Positions 24,773 through 36,530 of a stretch of 64,000 bases of DNA are shown piece by piece (position 1 is the first letter of the stretch; every line of letters begins with the position of its first letter). The position numbers and the translations under genes were made by a program. The stretch covers positions 26,640,077 to 26,704,076 of the forward strand of contig NC_068973.1 in assembly GCF_016808095.1 (NCBI RefSeq), read 5' to 3'. The notes beneath the pieces were generated by a model. The model did not search any database. It was not told the DNA's origin and saw nothing but the letters and a program-made list of their open reading frames with translations. Source of the DNA: Vigna angularis. Its lineage: Eukaryota > Streptophyta > Magnoliopsida > Fabales > Fabaceae.

Positions 24773-26259
24773 AAGTATGACAAGTCTAGAATTTTCTCTA
24801 TAGTTTGATGCTTGTGAAATAACAGATAAACTCTAGAAAGGGGGACATGGTTAAATAGATTTTGAAAACTTTTCACTATTAGTACTAGACACTATTTGCA
24901 GGGGTTAGACAGTCTACAGACAGTGTTGAACATTTAAGGATTTCTGAAAGCGTTTAAAAACATAGCAAAGATGAAAACTCGTTTTTATAACGGACTTGAG
25001 CTACATCTAGTTCTCCTTTAAACACTCTGAAAGGATTCCACTAACTTTAATAAGTTACAATGAGTTTCACCACTCTTGATTTTACAATTTCCCAATTGGC
25101 TAAAACCGTCTAACTCCTCTAGAGTTAAACAAACCAAGTGTTTTAAATCACTCATGGTTATCCAAAAATAACAAAGTGTTTTTAAAACAAGTACAAATGA
25201 AAAGCTCTCTTAAAGGTGATATAGATCAAGACAAAGTATATCTCAAAATATTGTTACAAAGATATTTTCTCAAAGTTAGACGATGCATTATCATAGATAG
25301 AGAATTTTGGCAATGTAGGCATATGTGCAATTAATTTGTTTCTTATATCTTGTTATTTCTCTTCTTCATGCAGTCTTCTATTTATAGGAAACTTCGAAAA
25401 AGATTTATTACTCTAGAGCATTGACTTTGGGATTGTTGTAGCCTTTTGTATGTTGTCAAATGCTACTTTGCTTGTATAGAAAAATTGTGTTGTTGTACAG
25501 ATTGGTCAGACAGAAAACATTGAAGAAATATTCCTAGAATATCTTTGTATTTCTTAACATCCTTTTGAATCAACATAAAACTTTTGAATAAAGTATTTAT
25601 CCTTGAAGGAATAGATAAAGAGAAACATACAACAAACAAAAAGTATTTGTACATTGGATTTAAAATGTCAAACGTTTATTATAGCGTTTATCGTAGTCCT
25701 TGTACTATAACATTTGTTCTCTTTATCGTTTAAGATAATGTATTGCGTTTAGGATATTTTGTTCTCTTTATCGTTTAGGATATTATTTAGACATATATAT
25801 ACACAAAATTTATCGATAATTGAAATAAATTCTCAGTACACTAAAATTACTACAAATCCTTGACAGTTAAAAGTGTGTCGATAAACTACTCATTAATAAT
25901 TTTATCAACAAAATAGGAAAAAATTATGAATAATTATTAACTATCAAAATTTGTTGATAATTATTTATGACGGATAGTAATTATCTAATTGTTAATTTGG
26001 TTTTTCTCTTTTTTTTCATTTTCTTTTTTATCTTATTTTCCCACCTATGATAGTCATTATGACTACTTTGCCACCATTGCGCTTTAGTTATCATCTCTAC
26101 TATAGTAAAATTTTGGCACTTAATTTATTAATGAAATTTGTCGATAAAAATATTTCGTCAATAATAAAAATTATAAATTTACTAACAGATCTATTATTAA
26201 TGGATATTTTTATTAATGCTAAAAAATTTAATTTAATCTCAATTATTGAATAATAATTA
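24773..26259. other. Intergenic, no gene seen
   Basis: No domain-bearing frame. The part at 25640-26040 has repeated ATCGTTTA/TTATCG and TATCAAAATTTGTTGATAA-like sequence that may be an old MITE. The 9-bp target site TAATAATTA (26251-26259) borders the next element. Confidence 0.45.
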
Positions 26260-26413
26260 AGGTTAAATATGTTTTTAGTCCCTCAACTATCAAGCGATTT
26301 TATTTTTCGTCCCTATTTTAAACTTTGTACGATTTGATCTCTCTCCTTAAAGAAATCATAATTTTTGGTCCTCCAAAACAAACGGCGTTAAAAATTAGCT
26401 GAGATGGCTAACG
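26260..26413 (+). repeat. Left terminal inverted repeat of the MULE
   Basis: It pairs with 27265-27418. Shared landmarks are TTTTTAGTCCCTCAACTAT, TTTTTCGTCCCTATTT, CAAACTTTGTACGATTT or its one-base variant, ATAATTTTTGGTCCTC and GGCTAACG. Confidence 0.85.
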
Positions 26414-27264
26414 GTGTATGCCAAGTATTTTTTTTTTCTGACACTCACTGAATCTTTCTCACATTTTCTCTCTCTTTCACGGTGTATTGCTCTTTCTGGC
26501 GTAGGAGCAAAATCTGTTTTTGAGAAGGCAGATTTACCAGGACAGAGGAAAGGTAGAGCCGGGGAAGAAAACCACTTGGAGATCTATCCAATGCAGGGAA
26601 CCTCATCAACCAATTTGATGGAAAGAAAGCCCTTGATGGTTCATTGAACATTGGCAAACCCTTTGTTAATCAGGCGCCCAAGTTGCAGAAGTCTAACAAT
26701 CTTGAAACTGAAAAAAGAATCACCAACAAAGCTTCTGGAAAATCACTTACTGGTTCAAGAAAGTACTTTCTGACATTTCAAACTCCGGGAAATGACGAGC
26801 ACAGTTCAACAAGGTGGTCTCACTGTTGGGAGTTGGGGAGGAAGCAGTTTCTGGTAGCTCCGAGGCCGTGGCACTAGCGGTGGCGCCAGTTCAGTTTGTT
26901 TTCAGTGCGAATCGTTTCGATGTTTTTCTTCTCTGTGATTGATTCGTTCGATCCACTCGAAACCCTAACTCCTTTCCGCCGCCAAACGACGTCGTTGAAG
27001 GTTTAGCTTCGTCGTCGCCGTCTTCCCTTGCTGCGAAAGCTATCAGAGCTTCTTCGGCGTGTCACAACTCTTCGTTGTCCTAGATCTCTCCTCCACTTCT
27101 TCTCCGACAGCTCCTTCTTCGCTGTGAAGGAGCCCCTTGCAGCGTTTGAGGTGTCATTCTTGTTGATTGTGGATGAGAGAACGACGGTGGAGACCCAGAA
27201 GAAACAGCGAACAACCTCCTGGGAAACAAAAAAATATCAACGTGGCAAACAACACGTGGCTAGA

Positions 27265-27418
27265 CGTTAGCCACCTCACCCGATTTTTAACTCCGTTTGT
27301 TTTAGAGGACCAAAAATTATGGTTTTCTTAAGGAGAGGGATTAAATCGTACAAAGTTTGAAATAGGGACGAAAAACAAAATCGCTTAATAGTTGAGGGAC
27401 TAAAAACATATTTAACCC
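27265..27418 (-). repeat. Right terminal inverted repeat of the MULE
   Basis: Reverse complement of the left repeat with scattered substitutions. It begins GGGTTAAATATG on the minus strand and ends GGCTAACG. Confidence 0.85.
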
Positions 27419-27427
27419 TAATAATTA

Positions 27428-29824
27428 TGTCACTAATTAAAATTCTAAAAAATATTTAATAAATCTTATTTTCAAGAGATTTCTTCTATTAGTCAAATTA
27501 TTGTATCGACAATTTAGCAAAAAAAAAATTATATATAATCAAAATATATCCTAACAAATAATAGCCTATGTATAATTTAATCATTTTTATGAGATGAGAT
27601 CCGTTAATTCTTTCTCTGACCATCCGGACCCTCTAGCAAGCGCCAAAAGAGGAAAAAATAAAGTAAATGCAACAAAAAACAAAATGCCTGCAACCTTGTT
27701 GCTACCAAATGCTCCTGCACTATCAGAGTTAGGCTGAGATTATTAATTGGTGTGTTCATCTGAGTGGGAGAAAAGTGGGGAAAGTAAAATTGGGATATGA
27801 TTCTGCCAACAACTTATGAGGCAATACACATAAAACCTACATTTCCAGTTATCACTTTCTGTTCCACCTATATATTAAATTTTTGTTCTTTTCCTTTTGT
27901 CCCGGTGTTGAGCACCTGCATCCCACTAGACAAATAAAGAAACCTTCATTTTAATAATTAATGTTTCTTGTTTAGTCATCATGCGTAACAAAACAACGCC
28001 TTGTATAACAAATTTACATCATTGTAAGAGATGCACTATCTTTTATCCTTCAGACAACAAAAACAAAAGAAAAGGTCTGATGGGGCTTTGTCTTAATAAA
28101 CATCACTCCCTTTGTTCTGGTTTCGATACAGTGTATCATAACAGAAGTAGCACCATAATTTTAAGGAAGTTGAGACTATGTACCAAACAAAAGGAAGAAT
28201 GCAATAAAATGGAGATAGAACTGTGCAAAAAGGTCTTGTCAGAGACCACACGTTCATTTTCTTCCTTTTTCCATTGCATCAATCAACAAAACAATTCGTT
28301 AGAAGATGAAAACTTGTTTTTCCATTATCCATGGATCAATTAATGTTACATTTTGCAGATCAATTGTTAATGCTAATAATATATTATAATAAATTTACTT
28401 AAAGAACCTAATTTACGACACTTTTATCTCCAATCGATTATTTTAATTGATGATCAGAGAAAACCTTACTTATTTTGGTAAGCTATGCCTAAAGTTTCTT
28501 TGTTATCTTGCTAACCTTTCCTCGCAGAAGAGTTTCTTTGTTTTGTGAAATGATGACACCACCTAATATTAAAGGTACCTTTTGTTTTTCACTTTCTTTA
28601 AGTTATAATATACATTTAAGTTAAATACATAGTTAATATACAAAAAAATGTAAAACTTGCAACAAATTATAAATAACGTGATTTTTAAATAATAATTATG
28701 AAAGTCAATAATTTACCATACACAATAATGCATATAAATAGAATGATTAGAAAATAAGAAAGATATATCCTGGAATATAATAAGATTTGATTAGCCCAAA
28801 TGGGTAACTGAGAATCGTTTGTGATTAAGTTAAACTTAATTAGAATTAATTTGATCACATGAGGGGATATATTTTGTAGAAGATAAAATAAAGAAAGAGT
28901 AAAAGAGAGATTCGAAAGATTTTCAAAAGACAGCAGAAAGACGTCTCCTTTTTATAAAGAAAGAAAAGATAGCAATAAAATAGAATCTATTCTACAGAAT
29001 ATTTTGTCACACAATATGCTTCAACTTACTATCCTTCTACATCAATGTCTTCCACTCACAAAGAATTAATTGCTGAAAATGATGAAAAGAGAAATTAAAG
29101 GGACGAAAAACAACAATAATTGAATAATTGGTAAAGCTGATCAGGCGGTGGAGATCCACACGACATGCAGTTCTGTAACACGAATCCACCCGAAAATACA
29201 TAGAACAACGTTTTGAAAATCAATGGAGATGATATTACAGTAAATAATTTGCTTGTTATGGACATTTTTTAAAAAAAAAAATTCCCTTTCAGTTAGTCAT
29301 TTTTCTTGTTATTTGTAAACAGATACGAATGGAAAAGCTATTATGATATAGGTGCATATGCTCACACTATTTTACTTAGTTAAAAGTGTAACATGCTGTC
29401 TATGAAAACCCTAAAACAGATCCTATACATAGACAGACAGATGAGATCTTGAGACTCATGATGAGAAATTTGGATCCAATGATTGAAAACAGTGAACAAG
29501 AGAATGATATATAGGACACTGAAACTGAAGTAAGCATGACAGAAAGATCTGAAAATGAGTAGAACCAGAATTCAAAAAGCAAATGATGGCTGCCCTTTTT
29601 CTATCGTGTTGAAGACAAGAAGGGCACATGTGCAGTCAAATTTTTTCATCATTACACGGATCCACCACTGAATCTCACTCACCATGAATCTCCACAGATA
29701 AAAAAGGGAACACAATATAATCAACGCAAAAGGGTATAACAGATGAGTGTGCATAAAGCTGAAAATTCAAAGAAAACATAATAATTATTATAACTGACCT
29801 TGAGAGGATCGTGATTTTGGTGAT
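27428..29824. other. Intergenic upstream of MIR166 locus; one weak exon candidate
   Basis: Most of this stretch shows no gene. On the minus strand at 27733-27587, after a CTCAG splice-acceptor-like site, 48 codons read PNSDSAGAFGSNKVAGILF, then a hydrophobic stretch FFVAFTLFFPLLALA and a polar tail ending LTDLIS at a stop. This could be a last exon with one membrane helix, but no upstream exons were found. The plus frame at 27981-28343 has no domain. The part at 29000-29820 is downstream of, or within, the MIR166 primary transcript. Confidence 0.3.
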
Positions 29825-29839
29825 GGAAGCTGTAATTGA

Positions 29840-29860
29840 GGGGAATGAAGCCTGGTCCGA
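29840..29860 (-). ncRNA. Mature miR166
   Basis: A 21-nt segment identical to the conserved miR166 core (starts TCGGACCAGG, ends TTCCCC), on the 3' arm of the hairpin. Confidence 0.93.
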
Positions 29861-29949
29861 GGAGACAAAACATAATCTGCAGATGTAATATAGAATTATT
29901 GCATCTGAATGATCTGATGTGAAGGTGGAGTTATATATATTATCGATTT

Positions 29950-29970
29950 CCTTGGACCACGCAGCATTCC
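29950..29970 (-). ncRNA. miR166* (passenger strand)
   Basis: A 5'-arm segment starting GGAATGCTGCGTGG. It pairs with the mature miR166 with a few mismatches and a 2-nt offset, as expected for a DCL1 duplex. It differs from the commoner GGAATGTTGTCTGG star type. Confidence 0.8.
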
Positions 29971-29991
29971 CCTCAAAAGATGATAGCTTCC

Positions 29992-32714
29992 GGATCTTGT
30001 TCATTATAGCTGTATATATGACTAACCCTTTGACACAAAGAAGGTGCTTTCGGTTGTGTTTGGTTCTGATATGGAAGAAGGCACCATATTTGAAGGAATG
30101 AAATGAAAAAAAAAATGATTTGGTTTCAAAAGAAAGTAAAAGTAACGCGCAGAGACAGAGAGAGAGTGGAGGATGTGAATGGATGGGGTCTGGTGGTGAT
30201 GGTCATTTCTGGAACACAGCTGTAGTTGTTGGATGAGAGGGTTTAAAGGTGACCATTCTCTCTCTCTCTCTCTCTATGCTATGGAAGCACTAAGGTAATG
30301 AATGGAGTTTATTATTTCTGGTTTCTGCCATTATAACTCTTTCATTCACTCTAACTCTACTTGTCTTTTATTGTCTTGGGGGAAAATAATCACCATCTTA
30401 ATAGTAGATTGTCCAAAACAAAAAGAAACAAAGTAGATAAAGTAATAAATGTAAAAAGAATTATAAAGTATTGGAAGGAAAAACTTCAATTCTTCCCCTA
30501 ATATTTCGAAGTAATAAGATTAGTTTAATGAAGATTAGTTTAATGATTTTGAAAGAAAAAATGGAAAGACAGATTCAACTATCCAACAATAAAGAAACAA
30601 AATAAAAGAACAAAACTTTATAAATATATTAATTGATAAGAAATTGTAATAAGTAAAACTTCTAAACAGTTATTAAGAATGCCACGGAGCTTATCACTAT
30701 ATATCGTAAATTATGGTAAGATATTGTAAAAGTCTAATTACATTATTAGCAGAGATTATCTTTTTACATTAAAAAGTGTTTTTATGCGTGTAGTTTTGAT
30801 AAACTTTTGCATCGACATTGTTAATTGCAGACCGATTAAAAGATAAGAATTACTAAAGCTCAAACTTTAAGAAAAAATTATTTGATATTGTTTCTGTAGA
30901 ATAAAAAGATCCTCGTATAGGTAAAAGAAGTATCGAACAATAAGTCCGTTATTTAAACTAAAAATAATAATAATAAAAGATTCCAAATTTGCCTTAGATC
31001 GTATTCACGTGAGACTAGTTGTAAATAATTGTACACTATAGACACGCATCAGTTTTATATATTGTTTAAGTTAGACGCATTTTTTTTATAATATAAAGCA
31101 GTAAAACAAATTTCCCAATTAATATATTTTCTTAAAAAACTCACTTTAATTATGCTTTGGGTATGAATGTATGTATATATCGAAATGCAAAGGATCACCA
31201 AATTTTTAGACAATATCAAACGAATACGGTTCCCATGTCATTGAATGTAAATACAATTTTTTGTGTGTTTCTTTTAGTCGAACTAATAAAAAAAAAATTG
31301 TTATACATATAAATTATCATGGTCGTACTTATGAAAGTAAAAAGGTATAAGAATAAAATTGATTTAATTAAGTATATATTAGGTGGTCCACTTTGATACC
31401 ATAAATTGGATTAATTTTCAAGCTCGAAATATTCCATAACAAGTTGATAACTTTACTCATGTTACGCTAAAAAAAAGTGACGTGTACTACAGATTTTAAA
31501 TACTTAAGTTTTAGCATCTTTAGTTGATTACAATAAAAACAATATTGCAGTCGCAACATTAATGCTAATAAATTAATAAAGATTGTGCAGATCAGTGAAT
31601 AAATAAACGAGCATCCTTTATCAATCACCCAAAATAACCCATAAAAAGCTGTTTTAGACATTACTTTTTTCTCTCATTTGAACTTTTAGACGCTACTTTT
31701 TGAAGAATTAGAATGTATGCTTATCAATGTAAGTTTTCTTTTCTTTAATAGAGATTTATTGAATCACATAAAATGTTTTGCATACATAACGTATTTGTTT
31801 CTTCGAGTTTTCCAATAAATTTGCATGTATAAAATTAAGGTTACAGCACATGCATATGTAGATTTAATTTAGCAAAAAGTAGTGAAGAGATTGAGGTTGG
31901 AAGAGGCTTAGATGTGCATGAATCATATGACAGTTCGGTCACCCCAATTCCATGTATTGTCGGGAACAGTAGATGCATGCATGCGTAGATGTTGTGCTGT
32001 GAAACAACTTCCATGCATGCACTGGGTTCTTTCAAATGAGATCAAGGAAAAAAATATAAGTTTTATTAATTATTTAATATATCAATGTTTTACTAATTTA
32101 ATGATATAATGTAAAGTTAAGTGAATGTATAAACATTCATGTATCAATATTCTGATTGTTCGTTGAAATATTGTTCTTAGAATGAATCTTCTTATCTTAA
32201 ATATTGTTCGTTTTTTTTCATAATTTTTTCTTTAAAAAGTAATTTAAACAATTAAAAAATATATTTAAATTATTCTTAATCTTAATTCATAAACAATGTA
32301 AGCTATTAAAATTACGAAAGAATATTGCAAATAAATTAACCTTTCAACTCTTCAAAGCCAACCACGATATACATATAATTGTCTTTGGACAAGTAGTTGT
32401 GTATATTTCGGGAATATTTTCTCCAGAATAATAAACTCAATAATTAAGAATTAATTATAAGTTATACATTTTAAAGTCAAGTCCAGAAGGTATGTTTGGT
32501 TCAAGAAGTCGAAAAACAAAATAAAGTATTGGGCTTATATTAACTTAAGAGGCCTTTCTTCGTTATCTCCCTTTTTTCCTTTCTGCACTCCATAAAGATG
32601 TAATTCCCCATTACTCCTTATTAAAATTATAATAAAATCTCTAAATTTCTTTATTTTCTATATTTTTGAGAATGGATATTTTGAAATATATTTTTTGAAT
32701 TGAAAATTATTTTC
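29992..32714. other. Intergenic, AT-rich
   Basis: The part up to about 30350 is probably the 5' region of the MIR166 transcript (minus), with a (TC)n run at 30257-30275. Beyond that the DNA is AT-rich without a recognisable gene. A short block at 31880-32030 contains alternating TGCATGCATG palindromes but no stable precursor-like stem was evident. Confidence 0.45.
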
Positions 32715-33611
32715 TGTAAGACCCCGAAAAATGGTATTTTAGAAATAATGGTACTCTAAAACTATTGAGACTCGATTATTTTAATATTAAATAGTTTTAT
32801 TATAAATAGTATTGTTATAAACGAGTTTCATTATTTTAAAATGTATCATCTCTCTAGAAACCACTTCTCTAGAGTTCTCTACCATCTCTCTAAGAGTTCT
32901 AACAAGTCATTTCTTTGATGATCAGGAAGTGTCTAATCGACCACGACAACGAGGTTTACGTTTCTATCCAATCAGTTTATAGAATAGAGTAAATAAGTTT
33001 CAGTTCATTTTTGCTCTTTTTTCTCTTTATTTGTTATCTTTGTGTTAATACTCTTTGTGTTTAGATGATGATAAATGATCATATGATGTTTGGATGCTTG
33101 ATATGGTACGATTTCATTGTTGTTGTTGTATGATTGTGTTTAATGAAGTGTATTTAAGTTTGAAATTGAAGTCAAAGTGTTTGGAGTTAAGAGGAATCAA
33201 AGACTTGAGTTGTGAGGTTAAAAATAGAGGGTTTGATAGATGAATTGGAGGGATAGGTGTTGGGGTGAGAGAGCAATTGTTTCAGGGCTGTTATGAGGTC
33301 ATTTGAGACTTGTTAGAGTGGTTTGTTAGTTGAAATCTAGTCTAGACAATGCTAGTAGTATTTTTATTAATGTTTTGAATTGGTTTTAACTGCATTTTTG
33401 GGGTTTGGAGTAGTGAAATTTTGAGTTATAGGTTATGAGTCACATTGGTCAGTTTAGATGTTATTGGTAACTCATTTCAGACTTGTTAGAGTCCCTAAGC
33501 TACTTAAAAATAAGCTAGAACATGTAGGCTTCAATTTTGATCTCTAAGTTGAGATTTTAGTTGTTTTTGAGTAGATGCATTGTTGTAAACAGTTGGTTAT
33601 TAATTTAATAT
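32715..33611 (+). repeat. 5' part of a gypsy-like LTR (same family as 6247-9873)
   Basis: It starts TGTAAGACCCCG and matches the minus strand of 6247-9873 over GAGACTCGATTATTTTAATA, TAATCGACCACGACAACGAG, CCAATCAGTTT and ACTTGTTAGAGTCCCTAA. It lacks the transposon found in that copy, so it shows the empty site. It stops abruptly at 33611 where a different repeat begins, so its 3' part is missing. Confidence 0.6.
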
Positions 33612-33956
33612 AGGTCATACTAGGCATGGCCTAGAGGAACTCGGCACAAAACAGCTCATCCTTGAAGGAGATGACTTGGGTGGTCGGCCTAGGTGGATGC
33701 CCTAGATGGTCGGCCTGGGTGGTGCTCGGTCCCAAGGGAGACTGTATGGTACACAAGCCCCCCAAACTTGAGCATGATGTTATTTTGTGAAGGGGTTGTG
33801 CACATCCCACTCCTGATAAGGATGGGTTCTTCAATTGGCTTTTGTTTTTGTGTCCTCTTTGTTCGTTGATTAAGGTGAGTGGTTGGAAGACTAAAATGGG
33901 TCGTACCTTTGATAGCCGAGCCAAATATACAACTCGTCCTTCTTAAGCAACATGCC

Positions 33957-34205
33957 ATAGATATCCACGGTCTACAATTTCGGTGAGGTCAGTCGGGATT
34001 TCTTTAGTGAAGATCCACGATCACCGACCTTCAGGTGAGGCCGGCCGGGATTCCGTTGTTGAAGATTTGTGGTCACCGATCTTCGTTGAGGCTCCGATTG
34101 AGATTCCTTTGGTGAAGATCCATGGTTACCAACCTTCGGTGAAGCCGGCCATAATTCCTTTGGTGAAAATCCACAGTTATCGACCTTCAGTAGGTCAACA
34201 GGGTA
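33957..34205. repeat. 52-bp tandem repeat, about four units
   Basis: The units are marked by GAAGATCCACG-type starts at 34009, 34061, 34113 and 34164 (periods 52, 52, 51). The consensus includes GGTGAAGATCCA.GGTTACC and ACCTTCGGTGAGGCCGGCC. Confidence 0.75.
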
Positions 34206-35080
34206 CTTGTGAGGCCATGGGTCACCGAGCAGTTGAGGTCAAGGTAAGGCCGAACACTTGAGGCCAAGTTTGGTTGGGTACTGTGAGACCATGGGTGACT
34301 AACAATTGAGGCCAAGGTATGGCCGAACACTTTAGGCCAAACATTTGAGACCAAGTGTGGTCGAGTACCTGTGAGACCATGAGTGGTCGAGTAGTTGAGG
34401 CCAAGGAATGGGCGAACACTTGAGACCAAGTGTGGCTGAGTACCTATGAGGCCATAGGTGGCTGAACAGGTGAAGCCGATTTATGGCTGAACAATTGAGG
34501 CCGAAAAATTTAGGTTGAACACTTGAGACAAAATGTTTTCGAGTACATGTGAGGTCATGGGTGACCGAGTAGTTGAGGCCAAAGTATGTCAAACACTTGA
34601 GGCTGAACAGTTGAGGCCTAACACTTTAAGCCGAACACTTGAGACCAAGTGTGGCCGAGTACCTATGAGGCCATGGGTGACCGAATAGTTGAGGCCAAAG
34701 TATGGTTGAACAGTTGAAGCCAAACACTTTAGGTTGAACACTTTAGACAAAGTGTTGGCGAGTACATGTGAGGTCATGGGTGGCCTAGTAGTTGAGGCCA
34801 AGGTATGGTCGAACACTTTAGGCCGAACACTTGAGACCAAGTGTGGTCGAGTACCTGTGATGCCATGGGTAACTTAACAGTTGAGGCCAAGGTATGGTTG
34901 AACACTTGAGGTCAAACATTTGAGATCGAACACTTGAGACCAAGTGCGGCCGAGCAGTTGAGACCAAATACTTTAGGCCGAACACTTGAGACCAAGCATT
35001 TGAGACTAAGTGTAGTCGAGTGGTTCGAACAAGTTTATGCTGAACAAAAATACAGAGGCCGAACGATTTGGCAATTGAGG
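34190..35080. repeat. Degenerate minisatellite, units GAGGCCRAA / GAACACTTGAG
   Basis: Recurring modules are GTACCTGTGAGGCCATGGGTG, roughly every 73-116 bases (34209, 34291, 34377, 34450, 34553, 34669, 34772, 34862), separated by varying numbers of GTTGAGGCC and GAACACTTGAGACCAAG modules. Overlapping frames on both strands are by-products of the repeat. Confidence 0.75.
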
Positions 35081-36530
35081 TCTTCCAAAGTACCATTCAT
35101 TAGTTTTTTATGGTTACAATAGGGGATACTCGTTTGGTCTCATGGTGGGAACCAAAAATTTTCGGGTATATGTTTGAGTTCCCTTACTCAAAGCACTTCA
35201 AGTTGTCCTAAACTCCCTAATGGTCCTCTATCATCCAAGTTACGTTGTTCTCTCTCCCTCCTTCTAGTCTAGGCCTTGCGGATGGGTACCTGTCAAAGGC
35301 ACTTTGACGCTCAAGTCAATAATATGACCGATCGGTTAGCACAACAAGTAATGCATATTATGTGCATTCTCTTTTTTAAGTCATACCTTGGTCTTTTATT
35401 TATAATGGTTGTGATGAGCCTTTATCTTTCGTTGGCCTAATGTCGACCCAATTACCCCTTAATCTACATTAGGGGCTTAATGAGTCATTACCATTGGTAA
35501 TCTGACCATACTATTAGGTCATACTCGGCACGACCTAGAGGAACTTGGCGCAAAGCAGCTCATCCTTGAAGATTAATGACTTTGGTGGACGGCCTCGGTG
35601 GTCGACCTGGGTGGTGCTCAGTCCCAAGGGAGACCGTACGGTAACTTCCACCCCTCCATAAACCGATCGTTATACCGGAAAAGTCCCTATCGTTATCTCG
35701 CTCGGTTGTCTCGAAGAAAGAAGAGGACATAGAGCTTGTACACAAAGATCGTGTGTCATCGTCGGCGAGCCCCATGCCGCCCCTTTTCGATGACTCCTCA
35801 GACGAAAATAACTGAACGGTAGACATTTTATTATCCTGACACAAAGAATTAACTATACGGTAGGAATAATAAAGAAGAGAAATTGGTGAAAATAACAGTC
35901 ACAAGTAACCCCTATTTATTGAGGAATTATGTGTAATTATTGACATTTTCTCACCGTTGGATTAAGCCACGATCAACAGACCAGATCAAGCGTCTTTGCC
36001 ACTTCTTCAAGGTGCGAACCACGAGATGGTGCGAAGGGTCTTCCTGCCAAACAAACACTCAACCACAATTCAAAAGTAACTCGATCAACTAAACTAGACA
36101 ATCCCATAGTGGACGAGCTCCCACAAGCAATGTTCCCCACCACGAGCAGCCTGATACAACAAACCCCAGCACCATGTAAACCTGGCTCGTGCTTGGGGGC
36201 CTGTGAGCCTTATGATCGTACTGTCTTGTCTGTGGACAGCTAGTAGGGCGGTTCATAGCCTTAACACAACCTCTATTCAAGTTTATTGGTAAGCCTTACT
36301 TATTAGAAGTTGGGTTGTGATTACAATGTTGTTAATCATAAGTCCTACTTGAAACCTATAAATACAGGTCAAAGGTAAGAAAGTAAGTTATTGTATTTAT
36401 TGCGAATTTAAAATTTTACTGTGACCCTCTATCATCAGTTTGATTATTCACTTGGAACGCAGAAGGAATTTGACTAAACGTGCTCGGAATAACCTACGTT
36501 AACTCGGAGAAAAATGTGAAAGAGTGTTTT

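Larger units (their letters stand above)
26260..27418. mobile_element. Mutator-like element with captured DNA (Pack-MULE type)
   Basis: The ends (A/G)GGTTAAATATG are inverted, and long terminal inverted repeats of 154 bp occupy 26260-26413 and 27265-27418 with roughly 90% identity by eye. The flanks are a perfect 9-bp duplication, TAATAATTA (26251-26259 and 27419-27427), the hallmark of Mutator elements. There is no transposase. The interior (26480-27240) is GC-richer and looks exon-derived. One frame at 26590-26790 reads NLINQFDGKKALDGSLNIGK and later NKASGKSLTGSRK, and a second, separate C/T-rich leader-like block lies at 26930-27170. Neither donor gene is identified with confidence. Confidence 0.8.
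29825..29991 (-). ncRNA. MIR166: MIR166 precursor hairpin
   Basis: The minus strand carries the 21-nt miR166 sequence (29840-29860, beginning TCGGACCAGGCTTCATT). On the opposite arm is a complementary miR166* segment (29950-29970, GGAATGCTGCGTGGTCCAAG plus one base). The stem continues below with TTGAGGGGAATG pairing to CATTCCCCTCAA and a lower GGAAGCT/AGCTTCC clamp, giving a hairpin of about 167 nt with the mature strand on the 3' arm, as usual for this family. miR166 directs cleavage of class III HD-Zip mRNAs (PHB, PHV, REV types), setting leaf polarity, meristem and vascular patterning. The short reading frames overlapping it are incidental. The flanking GA-rich tract at 30257-30275 may lie in the transcript leader. 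Folding was judged by eye. Confidence 0.92.
33612..36530 (+). repeat. LTR-retrotransposon-derived block with minisatellites
   Basis: Two direct copies of a GC-rich segment start at 33612 and 35518 (GGTCATACT.GGCA, GAGGAACT.GGC, CCCAAGGGAGAC). Between them are two tandem arrays and, at 35280-35480, an LTR segment (GGGTACCTGTCAAAGGCAC) shared with the window start. At 36356 the CCTATAAATACAGG box followed by a leader looks like an LTR core promoter. No reverse transcriptase, gag or transposase frame is seen. Borders and duplication are not resolved. Confidence 0.45.

Noticed and set aside
29400..30101. Short protein frames around 29.4-30.1 kb
   Set aside because: They overlap the MIR166 hairpin and its primary transcript and have no domain.
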